Source: Ruegeria sp. R13_0 (GTDB lineage Bacteria > Pseudomonadota > Alphaproteobacteria > Rhodobacterales > Rhodobacteraceae). From it: a DNA stretch of 64,000 bases. This document shows positions 47,329 through 56,573 of this stretch, one piece after another (the stretch's first letter is position 1; each line of letters begins with the position of its first letter). The stretch is from contig NZ_JAGHRB010000012.1 in the NCBI RefSeq assembly GCF_017743995.1, positions 62,001 through 126,000 on the forward strand, read 5' to 3'. A program made the position numbers and the translations under genes. The notes under the pieces are model-generated. The model ran no database searches. It was not told the origin of the DNA and saw only the letters and a list, made by a program, of their open reading frames with translations.

Positions 47329-48536
47329 GCCGCGCCTTTCTCGTCGTGATGGACTCGGTCGGTATTGGAAGGGCACCGGATGCAGGCGCGTTCTTCAACG
47401 GGGATGTGCCTGACACGGGGGCCAACACCCTGGCCCACATCGCGCAAGCCTGCGCCGAGGGGCGGGCTGAGGACGGTCGCAGCGGCCCACTTGTGCTGCC
47501 CCATCTGGATGCGCTGGGTCTGGGTGCTGCGACGCGTTTGGCCTCGGGCGACGCAACGCCGGGGCTGGAGGCTCAACCGACTGGCCTGTGGGGATGCGCG
47601 CGCGAACTGTCGCCGGGCAAGGATACGCCCTCGGGCCATTGGGAACTGGCGGGGCTGCCCGTGCCGTGGGACTGGCACTATTTTCCTGACACGCAGCCCG
47701 CATTTCCGACCGATCTGAGCCAAGCAGCAACGCAAGCTGCAGGAACCGAAGGTATTCTGGGCAATTGCCACGCATCTGGAACGGCCATCATTGCCGAGCT
47801 GGGGGCCGAGCATATACGCACCGGCTGGCCGATCTGCTACACGTCCGCCGACAGCGTGTTCCAGATCGCTGCGCATGAGGAAAGCTTTGGCCTCGATAAC
47901 CTGCTTGCGATGTGCCGGACACTCGCGCCGCGTTTGCATGAGATGAAGGTAGGCCGTGTCATCGCGCGCCCTTTCGTCGGTTCGCCAGAAGAGGGGTTCA
48001 CCCGCACAACGAACCGCAAGGATTTTGCCATCTTGCCGCCCGCGCCGGTGCTGACGAACTGGGTTCAGGACGCAGGCCGCCGCGTCCATGCCGTTGGAAA
48101 AATCGGAGACATCTTTTCGATGCAGGGCATCGACACGCTGCGTAAAGGCTCCGATGCCGAATTGATGGGGCACCTGTCCGATCTGGTGGGTCAGGCCGAG
48201 GATGGCAGCCTGAGTTTTGCCAATTTCGTCGAATTCGACAGCCTCTACGGTCATCGTCGCGATATCAGCGGCTATGCCCGTGCGCTGGAATGGTTTGATC
48301 GGAAAATCGGAGCCATCCTGCCTAAGCTGCGCCCGGATGACATGCTGGTATTGACGGCGGATCACGGCAACGACCCCAGTTGGATCGGCACCGACCACAC
48401 CCGTGAACAGGTGCCGGTTTTGGTGGCCGGGCAAGGTTCAGGCCAGCTCGGTCAAATCCATTTCGCAGATGTTGCCGCCAGCATTGCCCATCACCTGAAC
48501 GTACCGGCGCAAGGACCGGGAAAGAGCTTTCTATGA
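47325..48536 (+). CDS. deoB: phosphopentomutase
   Basis: 403 aa of the alkaline phosphatase superfamily. The metal/phospho-site R-A-F-L-V-V-M-D-S-V-G-I-G opens the protein; A-D-H-G-N-D-P-S near the end supplies metal ligands. It interconverts (deoxy)ribose-1-phosphate and -5-phosphate. No deoC aldolase lies in the window. Overlaps deoA and add by 4 bases each. Confidence 0.96.
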   Translation: MSRAFLVVMDSVGIGRAPDAGAFFNGDVPDTGANTLAHIAQACAEGRAEDGRSGPLVLPHLDALGLGAATRLASGDATPGLEAQPTGLWGCARELSPGKDTPSGHWELAGLPVPWDWHYFPDTQPAFPTDLSQAATQAAGTEGILGNCHASGTAIIAELGAEHIRTGWPICYTSADSVFQIAAHEESFGLDNLLAMCRTLAPRLHEMKVGRVIARPFVGSPEEGFTRTTNRKDFAILPPAPVLTNWVQDAGRRVHAVGKIGDIFSMQGIDTLRKGSDAELMGHLSDLVGQAEDGSLSFANFVEFDSLYGHRRDISGYARALEWFDRKIGAILPKLRPDDMLVLTADHGNDPSWIGTDHTREQVPVLVAGQGSGQLGQIHFADVAASIAHHLNVPAQGPGKSFL

Positions 48537-49519
48537 GTGTCGCAGACCTTCCGAAAATCGAATTGCACCTGCACCATGAGGGCGCCGCACCGCCCGCATT
48601 CATCCGGCAGCTGGCGCATGAAAAACGCATCGATCTGAGCGGTATCTTCAAGCCCGATGGCAGCTACGACTTCCGTGACTTCGCCCATTTCCTCAGCGTC
48701 TATGAGGCCGCGTGTGAGGTCCTCAAATCGCCGGAGGATTTCCGCCGTCTGACCCTGGCGATCCTTGAGGAAAGCGCCGCCAATGGGGTGGTGTACTCCG
48801 AGACCTTCCTCAGCCCCGATTTCTGCGGAGGTGGCGATCTGCACGCGTGGCGCGACTATCTGAACGCCATTCAGGACGCCGCCGATGAGGCCGAGCGCAA
48901 GTTCGACATCACTCTGCGCGGTGTGGTCACCTGTGTCCGCCATTTCGGCCCGGAAAAGGCCAAGATCAGCGCCCGGTGCGCTGCGGAAACCGCAGGCGAT
49001 TGGATTACGGGTTTTGGCATGGGAGGCAATGAGTCCATCGGCACCCAGGGCGACTTCAAATGGGCCTTCGATTGCGCCCGCGAGGCCGGTTTGCGCCTGA
49101 CCACCCATGCGGGTGAGTTCGGCGGCCCCGACAGCGTGCGCGACGCGGTCCGTGACTTGGGTGTTGAACGTCTCGGCCACGGTGTCCGCGCCATTGAAGA
49201 CCCCGATCTGGTGCATGAACTGATCGACCGGGATGTCACGCTCGAGGTCTGTCCGGGATCAAACGTGGTTCTGGGGCTTTACCCCGATTTCGCCGCGCAT
49301 CCGATTGCGCGGTTGCGAGACGCCGGGGCGAAAGTCACCGTTTCCACGGATGACCCACCATTTTTCCATACCACTATGCGGCGTGAATATGAGATGTTGC
49401 AGGCAGCCTTTGATTGGGGCGCTGAAGACTTCGCAGCCCTGAATGAAACGGCCCTGAACGCCGCCTTTTGCGATGAAGACACCCGCGCGCGGGTCAAGAA
49501 AAGACTGGAGAACACATGA
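48533..49519 (+). CDS. add: adenosine deaminase
   Basis: 328 aa TIM-barrel metal hydrolase. [10 protein letters not shown] is the N-terminal HxH zinc site; [10 protein letters not shown] gives the third His with catalytic Glu; S-T-D-D-P-P carries the metal Asp. It deaminates adenosine or deoxyadenosine to inosine. The family also contains adenine deaminases; the T-H-A-G-E motif fits adenosine. ATGA overlaps tie it to deoB and upp. Confidence 0.93.
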   Translation: MSVADLPKIELHLHHEGAAPPAFIRQLAHEKRIDLSGIFKPDGSYDFRDFAHFLSVYEAACEVLKSPEDFRRLTLAILEESAANGVVYSETFLSPDFCGGGDLHAWRDYLNAIQDAADEAERKFDITLRGVVTCVRHFGPEKAKISARCAAETAGDWITGFGMGGNESIGTQGDFKWAFDCAREAGLRLTTHAGEFGGPDSVRDAVRDLGVERLGHGVRAIEDPDLVHELIDRDVTLEVCPGSNVVLGLYPDFAAHPIARLRDAGAKVTVSTDDPPFFHTTMRREYEMLQAAFDWGAEDFAALNETALNAAFCDEDTRARVKKRLENT

Positions 49520-50148
49520 GCGAACACCTGACCGTCGTTGACCACCCGCTGGTGCAGCACAAACTGACGCTCATGCGGGACAAGGGGACCTCGACCGCCG
49601 AATTCCGCCAGCTGCTGCGGGAAATCACGCTGTTGCTGGCTTATGAGGTGACCCGCGAGCTTAAGCTGACCACCCGCCATATCGAAACCCCGATGGAGGA
49701 GATGGACGCACCCATTCTGGCTGGCAAGAAGCTGGCACTGGTCTCGATCCTGCGTGCCGGGAACGGGATGCTGGACGGGGTGCTGGAGCTGATCCCATCG
49801 GCCCGCGTGGGGTTTGTGGGACTTTACCGCGACGAAGAAACGCTGAAACCGGTTCAGTATTATTTTAAAGCACCCGAGGGCCTGAAAGACCGGCTGGTCA
49901 TCGCCGTAGACCCGATGTTGGCCACGGGCAACAGCTCGGCCGCAGCGATTGATCTGCTGAAAGAGGCGGGCGCGACCGAGATCCTGTTCCTCTGCCTGCT
50001 GGCAGCACCAGAAGGGGTTGCCCGCATGAAAGAGGCCCATCCGGACGTGCATATCGTCACTGCCGCGCTGGACCGTGAGCTGAACTCGAAAGGCTATATC
50101 ATGCCCGGCCTCGGCGATGCCGGAGACCGTATGTTCGGCACCAAATAA
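49516..50148 (+). CDS. upp: uracil phosphoribosyltransferase
   Basis: 210 aa. PRPP-binding loop [10 protein letters not shown] near residue 133, then [16 protein letters not shown] at the C-terminus, both diagnostic for Upp. It makes UMP from uracil released by the phosphorylase, closing the salvage route. It is the last gene of the operon; the convergent next gene ends 7 bases away with no visible terminator. Confidence 0.97.
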   Translation: MSEHLTVVDHPLVQHKLTLMRDKGTSTAEFRQLLREITLLLAYEVTRELKLTTRHIETPMEEMDAPILAGKKLALVSILRAGNGMLDGVLELIPSARVGFVGLYRDEETLKPVQYYFKAPEGLKDRLVIAVDPMLATGNSSAAAIDLLKEAGATEILFLCLLAAPEGVARMKEAHPDVHIVTAALDRELNSKGYIMPGLGDAGDRMFGTK

Positions 50149-50154
50149 GCCCGA

Positions 50155-51168
50155 TCACTCGCTGCAGATGTTTTGAAGCTGGACCCAATCGCGGTCCGGC
50201 AATACCCGTTCCAGTGTGCGTCCTGCCATTGGGTCGGCCTCGATCAGGCCAAGAACCGTTTCCCCTGTCACATCCCGCGCATAGGCATATGGGGTTGAGG
50301 GCAGGGCGGCCTGTGCAAAAACTGCCAGCAGTGCCTCATCTGTCAGAGACGGGCGGGGTTCCGACAGGACTTGCTCGGTATAGCTGTCGACGATCTCGGG
50401 CGTCAGGCCTCCGGTCGTCAGCAGGCGAAAGGCCGAGGAGGCTCCGGTTCGGTCCAGAACATCATCCAACGGGTCTTGCGCCGCGATACGTGCGCGCTCG
50501 GCGATGACATAGCCGGCGGCCACAGCTGGGTCTTCATGATCCTCGACCAAGGCCCGGTTCAACAAGACCGTCCCGCCCGGCAGGCTGAGGCTGTCCTGCA
50601 CCCCGGCGGGCAGGATGATGATCTGCCGCACGCCCGTGCGCTTGGCCAGCCGATCCAAGGAGGTCTGCGCATCGCGTGAGGTACAGGCGCGTCCCGAAAC
50701 CCGCTCGATTCGTTTCAGAATCTCGTCACCGATGTCCTGTCGTTTGACCTCGGGCACGACCGAGACCACGTGGTTTTGCAGGGCTCCGGGCAACCAAAGC
50801 AGCAACACCGCCAGAACAGCGGCGACGACGCCTGCAACGCTAAACCAGCGCAACCGACCGGGATGCGGGCGCGAGCGGTCGATGGCGCGTTGCAGCCGGT
50901 CGATAGCCTCGAGCATGGTCTTTTCGCTTTCGGCCAGTTCCAGCGTTTCATCCGGGTCGCCGTCAGGGTTGAAAATCGCAGGGAAACTGCCCGGATTCTG
51001 CCGCTCCAACGCGGCCAGAGACCAGTGCGTCAGCGCCCGGTCGTTGAAATCCGAGATCGTCAGGGTCGCCTCACCGATTGAGACCACAACCTCGCGCCGC
51101 TGTTCATCGGGCGAGGAGCGCCACAGACCGGTGGCTTCGATCCGCTGGTACTGTTTCAGGGCCGTCAT
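50155..51168 (-). CDS. membrane protein with degenerate M48-like peptidase domain
   Basis: 337 aa from ATG 51168. Residues 1-~95 are cytoplasmic, one membrane helix is at ~108-128 (V-V-A-A-V-L-A-V-L-L-L-W-L), and the rest is periplasmic. The segment L-P-G-G-T-V-L-L-N-R-A-L-V-E-D aligns by eye with the L-P-G-G-x-V-F-V-x-x-G-L block of M48 peptidases. The HExxH position reads A-G-Y-V-I-A-E-R-A-R: both His are lost. I infer a pseudo-peptidase; function unknown. An in-frame earlier start is implausible. Confidence 0.72.
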   Translation of the reverse strand: MTALKQYQRIEATGLWRSSPDEQRREVVVSIGEATLTISDFNDRALTHWSLAALERQNPGSFPAIFNPDGDPDETLELAESEKTMLEAIDRLQRAIDRSRPHPGRLRWFSVAGVVAAVLAVLLLWLPGALQNHVVSVVPEVKRQDIGDEILKRIERVSGRACTSRDAQTSLDRLAKRTGVRQIIILPAGVQDSLSLPGGTVLLNRALVEDHEDPAVAAGYVIAERARIAAQDPLDDVLDRTGASSAFRLLTTGGLTPEIVDSYTEQVLSEPRPSLTDEALLAVFAQAALPSTPYAYARDVTGETVLGLIEADPMAGRTLERVLPDRDWVQLQNICSE

Positions 51169-51305
51169 CTGGATTGGGCTGCTCGTGTTTTTCTTTGCCA
51201 AAGCATAGCATGTGGAAATCACGGGGCGCAAACCTGTTGCGCAGGCTTTCAGAAATATGCTGGATGGCACAAGCGCTGTTGCGCGCATCCAACCCGAGGC
51301 AGGAC

Positions 51306-52241
51306 ATGCAGCCAGGCAAAGAAACACTCCCCTTTTTGGCCTCGGTGCTGATGGTCTCGGCAATGGCCATTCTTGGCGTGATCGACAATGTGGTGATCCT
51401 GCTGGCTGAAACCATCGGGCTGTGGCAGTTCCATCTCAGCCGTGCCGTTTTGATGTTGCCTCTGATCATCGGGCTGTCCCTGTTGGGTTTGGGAAGTCTG
51501 CGGCCAAAACGGCTGCGGTTTGTCTTGCTGCGCAGTGTTCTGATCGCGACGGGCATGCTGTTCTATTTCGCCTCGCTGGCGTTGATGCCGATTGCGCAGG
51601 CTTTGGCGGGTTTGTTCACCTCACCGATGTTCGTGCTGTTGATTTCTGCATTGGGTCTAAAGCAAGTCATCGGGCCATGGCGCATCGGCGCGGTCCTGTT
51701 GGGGTTCGTGGGCATCCTGTGCGTGTTGCAACCCAACCCGAACGAGTTTGATGTCAGGACCTTTCTGCCGGTTGTCGGAGGGTTCTTCTACGCGCTGAGC
51801 GTGATCGTCACGCGGACCTATTGCTCGGATGAAAGCACGGTCGCCCTTCTGGCAAACAACATGCTGGTTTTGGGTGTTGCCGGGGCCATCGGTTTAGTCG
51901 TTTTCACGGCCTTTCCCGCATCTGGACCCGACGGTCCCGAAGGCTTTGTGACCCGTGGTCTGGTCCTCGATATGCGCGCTGCCTTGCCATGGGTCGCAGT
52001 ACAGGCAGTCGGATCGACCGTGGCTGTCTTCATGATGATCAAAGCCTATCAGGTCGGTGAGCCCTCATTCGTTGCAGTGTTCGAATATTCGATCATGATC
52101 TTCGGCCCTCTATTCGCCTGGGTCGCACTTGGACAGACGATCGGAGTGATGCAGATCTTTGGCATCGGACTGATCGCAACAGCCGGCGCGGTTCTGGGCT
52201 GGCGAGCCGGGCGCGCGGCCCCCGAGCAGGAGGTCGCATGA
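51306..52241 (+). CDS. EamA/DMT family transporter
   Basis: 311 aa with ten helices in two EamA repeats, ending in a short Arg-rich tail (W-R-A-G-R-A-A-P). It is probably a drug/metabolite exporter; its substrate cannot be deduced. ATG 51306 has GAGGCAGG upstream. Its final bases overlap the sulfotransferase start (ATGA). Confidence 0.9.
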   Translation: MQPGKETLPFLASVLMVSAMAILGVIDNVVILLAETIGLWQFHLSRAVLMLPLIIGLSLLGLGSLRPKRLRFVLLRSVLIATGMLFYFASLALMPIAQALAGLFTSPMFVLLISALGLKQVIGPWRIGAVLLGFVGILCVLQPNPNEFDVRTFLPVVGGFFYALSVIVTRTYCSDESTVALLANNMLVLGVAGAIGLVVFTAFPASGPDGPEGFVTRGLVLDMRAALPWVAVQAVGSTVAVFMMIKAYQVGEPSFVAVFEYSIMIFGPLFAWVALGQTIGVMQIFGIGLIATAGAVLGWRAGRAAPEQEVA

Positions 52242-52900
52242 TCATTTCTCGCGGTCGCCGCTATGTGTTTGTGCATATGCCCAAGACGGGGGGAACCTCA
52301 CTGGCCTTGGCGCTGGAGCAGCGGGCCATGAAGAATGACATCCTGTTGGGAGACACGCCTAAGGCCCTGAAACGGCGGCGCCGCGCCAAGGAACTGACCG
52401 CGCGGGGGAGGCTGCACAAACACGCGACGCTTGCGGATATAGACGGGGTGTTGCCGGATGGTGAGCTTGAGGGGATGTTTGCCTTCACGCTGGTTCGCAA
52501 CCCTTGGAATCGCATGGTCAGCTATTACCATTGGCTACGCTCTCAGAGCTTCGCGCATGAGGCCGTCACCCTGTCGCAGCAATTGGCGTTCGAGCCTTTT
52601 GTCCTGCACCCAACCATTCGTCGTTCGTTTCAGGACCATCCGGCGCGGCGCTACATGACCCGCGCGGATGGGGTTGAGCAGTGCCAGCTGTTCATACGGT
52701 TGGAACAGTTCGAACAGGACGCGCAGCCACTGTTTCGCCATCTGGGGTTTGAGGTGGAATTGCCCCATATCAACCCCTCGGACCGACAAGCAGACTATCG
52801 GGCATACTATTCCGACAGGTCCGCCCAATCCGTGGCAGAAGCCTGCGCAGAAGACATCGAGAGATTCGGCTACGCATTTGACGCAACGTCCGGCTTATAG
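52238..52900 (+). CDS. sulfotransferase family protein
   Basis: 220 aa with the 5'-phosphosulfate loop M-P-K-T-G-G-T-S (14-21) and the 3'-phosphate motif V-R-N-P-W-N-R-M-V-S-Y-Y near 86-97. These define PAPS-dependent sulfotransferases (sulfotransfer family 2, Stf0-like). The acceptor is unknown: a glycan, lipid or small molecule. The gene is coupled to the EamA permease, so the permease could move the sulfated product (inference). Confidence 0.87.
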   Translation: MIISRGRRYVFVHMPKTGGTSLALALEQRAMKNDILLGDTPKALKRRRRAKELTARGRLHKHATLADIDGVLPDGELEGMFAFTLVRNPWNRMVSYYHWLRSQSFAHEAVTLSQQLAFEPFVLHPTIRRSFQDHPARRYMTRADGVEQCQLFIRLEQFEQDAQPLFRHLGFEVELPHINPSDRQADYRAYYSDRSAQSVAEACAEDIERFGYAFDATSGL

Positions 52901-53062
52901 TTTCCGGTTGGTCGATAAACCCACTCCTGCACTGCTTTCTGTCGCGAAAAGCCCCTCATTTTAACCCAAATTTGGCGTAAATACGGCCAAACTAAGACGG
53001 AAAACCGCTACTTCTGCTATCTCTTGAGATGTGAGTATTTGTGCCAAAAGGGGGTTCGGCAC

Positions 53063-53848
53063 GTGTTGGAAGTAGTGAGTTTTTCGGATGTTTCCGAGTA
53101 TCATGACGATGCGGATTTGCCAGTTGCGCTGGACGCAGTGTCATCGCGCAGAGGAGGGTTCCTGCACGGAACCAAAATCGCGACCACCAGTGGATGGAAG
53201 CTGATCGAACGTATCGCCGCTGGCGATTTGGTTCGAACGCTGGATCACGGTTTCAAGGAGGTCCGCAGGGTCTCGACCAGTTGGGTCAATATCCCGGCAG
53301 GTGAGAGGCGGTCGGCCCATCTACCCATCTTTGTGCCTGCGCGGGCGGCCTATAACGGGCGCGCGGTTTGGTTGATGCCGGAACAGGGCGTCGCGCTGGA
53401 TCGCGGCAAACTGGACCTGACGGATCAAGGTGTAACAGTGTTGCCTGCGCGGGTATTGGACGGGGCCTGTCGGTTGACCTCGCAATCTCCGGGATCGTCG
53501 TTCGAGGTCACGACACTGTTTTTCGATCAGGACGAGGTGATCTATATCGAGGGTGGCTTGCAGGCCTATTGCCCTTCGGGACGCTTTAGTCGCACATCTG
53601 GTCAGGCAAAAGAGTATGCGATGGCCGACGAAGACGCTGCGACTGCGTTGGTCGGTGCGCTTGCTGCAAGTGGTGAGATTTCGGCTTTGGCGAACCCATT
53701 GGGCGCTTTGCCTGCTCCGATCCCGACGGATCCGATTTTCCCGATCCGCCCAGCGGCGGGTATTCGCAGGCCCGGGCGGCCGGGTCGACCAAATGCGCCG
53801 GTTCTGTTTCTCCGGCCTGAATGGCAAACCGCTCCGGCTGTTCAGTAA
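53063..53848 (+). CDS. Hint-domain protein
   Basis: 261 aa from GTG 53063, with A-A-A-A-G-G-G-G-G just upstream as SD. The region F-L-H-G-T-K-I-A-T-T-S-G-W-K-L-I-E-R-I-A-A-G-D-L-V begins a Hint (hedgehog/intein-like) fold, but the usual nucleophilic Cys is replaced by a His or Gly context. H-L-P-I-F-V-P-A-R-A and Q-A-Y-C-P-S-G follow. The tail is Pro/Arg-rich (R-R-P-G-R-P-G-R-P). Such roseobacter proteins often form part of larger secreted proteins; this one is solitary. Confidence 0.78.
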   Translation: MLEVVSFSDVSEYHDDADLPVALDAVSSRRGGFLHGTKIATTSGWKLIERIAAGDLVRTLDHGFKEVRRVSTSWVNIPAGERRSAHLPIFVPARAAYNGRAVWLMPEQGVALDRGKLDLTDQGVTVLPARVLDGACRLTSQSPGSSFEVTTLFFDQDEVIYIEGGLQAYCPSGRFSRTSGQAKEYAMADEDAATALVGALAASGEISALANPLGALPAPIPTDPIFPIRPAAGIRRPGRPGRPNAPVLFLRPEWQTAPAVQ

Positions 53849-53852
53849 GGAA

Positions 53853-53892
53853 GACGCAGGCGCAAGGGGAGTTGCGCCTGCGTCGTTGTTTT
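53853..53892. terminator. bidirectional terminator between Hint gene and beta-oxidation operon
   Basis: GACGCAGGCGCAA (53853-53865) and TTGCGCCTGCGTC (53872-53884) form a perfect 13-bp stem around GGGGAG, followed by GTTGTTTT. It ends the Hint gene and lies 6 bases past the convergent FadJ-like stop. Confidence 0.93.
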
Positions 53893-56092
53893 AAGCGGCT
53901 TTGGCGTCCGGGTTGAACCGGCCGTAGAAGCTCTGACCTTTTTCAGCCATTTCACGCAGCAGGGGCGGGCAGGCGAAACGCTCGCCATAGGCCTCGGCCA
54001 ACTGATCGCAACGCTCGGCTGCGTAGGGCGTGCCGATGATGTCCAGCCAGCTAAGCGGACCACCGGACCAAGGCGCAAAGCCCCAACCCAGGATCGCACC
54101 CACGTCGCCTTCACGGATATCTTCCAGAACGCCTTCTTCCAGAGCACGGACCGCTTCCAGAACCTGTGCGAACATCAGACGTTCCTGCACTTCGATCAGG
54201 TCAGGCTGCTCAGCGGCCAGAGGGTATTTGTCCTGCAGACCCTTCCAGTACTCGACGCGCTTGCCTTTCTCGTCATAGTCGAAGAAACCAGCATTGGCCT
54301 TGCGACCCAGACGGCCCTGTTCCTCCATCCAGAAGATCAGATCGTCCGAGGGGCTTTCGGGATAGGCATCGCCCATCGCCGCCTTGGTCGCGCGCGCAAT
54401 CTTGGCACCCAGATCAATCGAAGTTTCGTCGGTCAACTGGATCGGTCCCACCGGGAAGCCCAGCTGACGCGCCGCGTTGTCGATCAGGATCGGGCTGACG
54501 CCCTCGGTGATCATGCGCGCGCCTTCGTTGATGTAGGGGATGATGCAGCGGTTGGCGTAGAAGAAGCGCGCATCGTTGACCACGATCGGCGTCTTGCGGA
54601 TCTGGCGCACATAGTCCAGAGCCTTGGCGACGGCGCGATCACCAGTTTCCTTGCCTTTGATGATCTCGACCAGGAACATCTTCTCAACGGGTGAGAAGAA
54701 GTGGATGCCAATGAACTGCTCGGGCCGGACGGAGGCTTTTGCCAGATCGGTGATCGGGAGGGTCGAGGTGTTCGAGGCAAAGATGCAATCCTCGGGGATG
54801 ATCGCCTCGACCTTCTTGGTCATATCGGCTTTGACGCCGGGGTCTTCGAAAACGGCCTCGATGATCAGATCGCAGCCTTTCAGATGCTCCAGATCAGGGG
54901 TGGCTGTGATGCGGGCTAGTAGGGCGTCCTTCTTTTCGGCCGTGGCTTTGCCGCGCTTGATGCCTTTGTCCATGTAGCTTTCGGAGTAAGCCTTGCCTTT
55001 GTCGGCGGCAGCCTGATCACGGTCGACCAGAACAACCTCCATCCCGGCCTGCGCCGAGACCAGAGCGATACCAGCGCCCATCATGCCAGCGCCCAGAACG
55101 CCGACCTTTTTAACGCGTTGATCGGCCACATCTTTGGGGCGGACCGCGCCTTTCTCCAACGCTTCCTTGTTCAGGAATAGCGAGCGGATCATGGCCGACG
55201 ACGACGGGTTCATCAGGACGTTGGTGAACCAACGCGCTTCAATCTTCAGGGCGGTGTCAAAGTCGACTAGCGCACCTTCGTAGATCGAACTCAGCAGAGC
55301 CTTGGCCGCCGGGAAAGCACCCTGGGTCTTGCCGTGCACCATCGCGTTGGCGCCGACAAAGGTCATGAAGCCAGCAGGGTGGTAGGGCGCGCCGCCGGGC
55401 ATTTTGTAGCCCTTCGCGTCCCAAGGCTTGACCAGATCGGCGTCCTTGGCGTTCAGAACCCATTCCTTGGCCGCGGCGACCGGATCGTCTGAAACATCGT
55501 CGATCAGCTGTGCGCCTTTGGCTTTCTTGGGGTCCATCATCTTGCCTTCCAGCAGGACCGGAGCGGCAGCCATCGCACCAACCATACGGCTAAAGCGCAT
55601 GGTGCCACCACCACCGGGGAAGATGCCCAGCAGAATCTCGGGCAGGCCGATCTTGGCCTTGGCGTTCGAGGTCATGACGCGGTGATGACAGGCCAGCGCG
55701 ATCTCGGTCCCGATGCCGGCGCATGTGCCGTTGATCGCACAGGCGATCGGTTTGCCGCCCTTCTTGGTCTTGGGGTCCATGCCCGCCAATTCCATCTTGC
55801 GCAGGATGTGGTGGCCGCCCATGACGAAGTCGAACAGCGCCTGCGCCGGTTCATCACCGGCCTCCTGACGGATGGTGGCGAGGGTATTCAGATCCATGCC
55901 ACCCGCGAAGGAGCCCTCTTTGCCCGAGGTGATTACGATCCCTTTGATCTCATCATCGCTCAGGGCCTGATCGATCAGCTGGCTGACCTCCTGAAAGGCC
56001 TCGCGGGTCAGAACGTTCATGGATTTCCCCTGGGCATCCCAGGTCACAAAGGCGACGCCGTCTGCGTCTTTGGTCAGAGTGAAATCAGTCAT
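53891..56092 (-). CDS. fadJ: 3-hydroxyacyl-CoA dehydrogenase/enoyl-CoA hydratase (FadJ/FadB type)
   Basis: 733 aa. N-terminal crotonase domain (~1-190; S-G-K-E-G-S-F-A-G-G-M-D, G-G-G-G-T-M-R-F-S-R) hydrates enoyl-CoA. The Rossmann dehydrogenase begins near residue 310 (V-G-V-L-G-A-G-M-M-G-A-G-I-A), with catalytic H-F-F-S-P-V-E-K. It catalyses two consecutive beta-oxidation steps with the thiolase. ATG 56092 is favoured by GGAG 6 bases upstream; two earlier in-frame ATGs lie closer to that SD. It overlaps the cupin gene by 8 bases. Confidence 0.95.
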   Translation of the reverse strand: MTDFTLTKDADGVAFVTWDAQGKSMNVLTREAFQEVSQLIDQALSDDEIKGIVITSGKEGSFAGGMDLNTLATIRQEAGDEPAQALFDFVMGGHHILRKMELAGMDPKTKKGGKPIACAINGTCAGIGTEIALACHHRVMTSNAKAKIGLPEILLGIFPGGGGTMRFSRMVGAMAAAPVLLEGKMMDPKKAKGAQLIDDVSDDPVAAAKEWVLNAKDADLVKPWDAKGYKMPGGAPYHPAGFMTFVGANAMVHGKTQGAFPAAKALLSSIYEGALVDFDTALKIEARWFTNVLMNPSSSAMIRSLFLNKEALEKGAVRPKDVADQRVKKVGVLGAGMMGAGIALVSAQAGMEVVLVDRDQAAADKGKAYSESYMDKGIKRGKATAEKKDALLARITATPDLEHLKGCDLIIEAVFEDPGVKADMTKKVEAIIPEDCIFASNTSTLPITDLAKASVRPEQFIGIHFFSPVEKMFLVEIIKGKETGDRAVAKALDYVRQIRKTPIVVNDARFFYANRCIIPYINEGARMITEGVSPILIDNAARQLGFPVGPIQLTDETSIDLGAKIARATKAAMGDAYPESPSDDLIFWMEEQGRLGRKANAGFFDYDEKGKRVEYWKGLQDKYPLAAEQPDLIEVQERLMFAQVLEAVRALEEGVLEDIREGDVGAILGWGFAPWSGGPLSWLDIIGTPYAAERCDQLAEAYGERFACPPLLREMAEKGQSFYGRFNPDAKAA

Positions 56093-56573
56093 TGTCATCT
56101 CCAATCTGGTCAGCCGTCAGCGGGCTGCCGTCTTTCCGGGTGAAAGAGAACCCGTTCTCATCATCCTTCACCATCATGTCTATGTCGCTGTAATAGCCGG
56201 TCTCGGTCGGGGTCCGCGTGCCCACCACCAGAAAGGTCGCGGGCGCATCGGTTTTGTTTACAAGGTGGTGGCCGTTGGCCTCACCTGCAGGCCAAGCGGC
56301 GCAGTCACCGGGCAGCATCTCATGCTCACCATCGTCGTCGATCAGCACGCATGTGCCGGACAGCATGATGGCAAACTCATCCTGCTGCATGTGATAGTGG
56401 CGCAACGAGGACATCCCCGAAGGTTCCAACCGCACGATGTTGACCCCGTATTGGGTCAGACCGCCCGCATCCCCGATCCGCTGAACGAAACGACCTGCAG
56501 TCGCCTCGGCCAGCTTGCCGGGATAAGACGATCCCCCCTGAAACGGGATCTGAGAGAGATCCAGCTTGGGCAT
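56085..56573 (-). CDS. cupin domain protein
   Basis: 162 aa single cupin. M-S-S-L-R-H-Y-H-M-Q-Q-D-E-F and G-D-C-A-A-W-P-A-G-E-A-N-G-H supply the metal-binding histidines. ATGA overlap with the thiolase stop and an 8-base overlap with the next gene put it inside the beta-oxidation operon. It could be a small-molecule isomerase or sensor; the substrate is unknown. Confidence 0.85.
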   Translation of the reverse strand: MPKLDLSQIPFQGGSSYPGKLAEATAGRFVQRIGDAGGLTQYGVNIVRLEPSGMSSLRHYHMQQDEFAIMLSGTCVLIDDDGEHEMLPGDCAAWPAGEANGHHLVNKTDAPATFLVVGTRTPTETGYYSDIDMMVKDDENGFSFTRKDGSPLTADQIGDDND

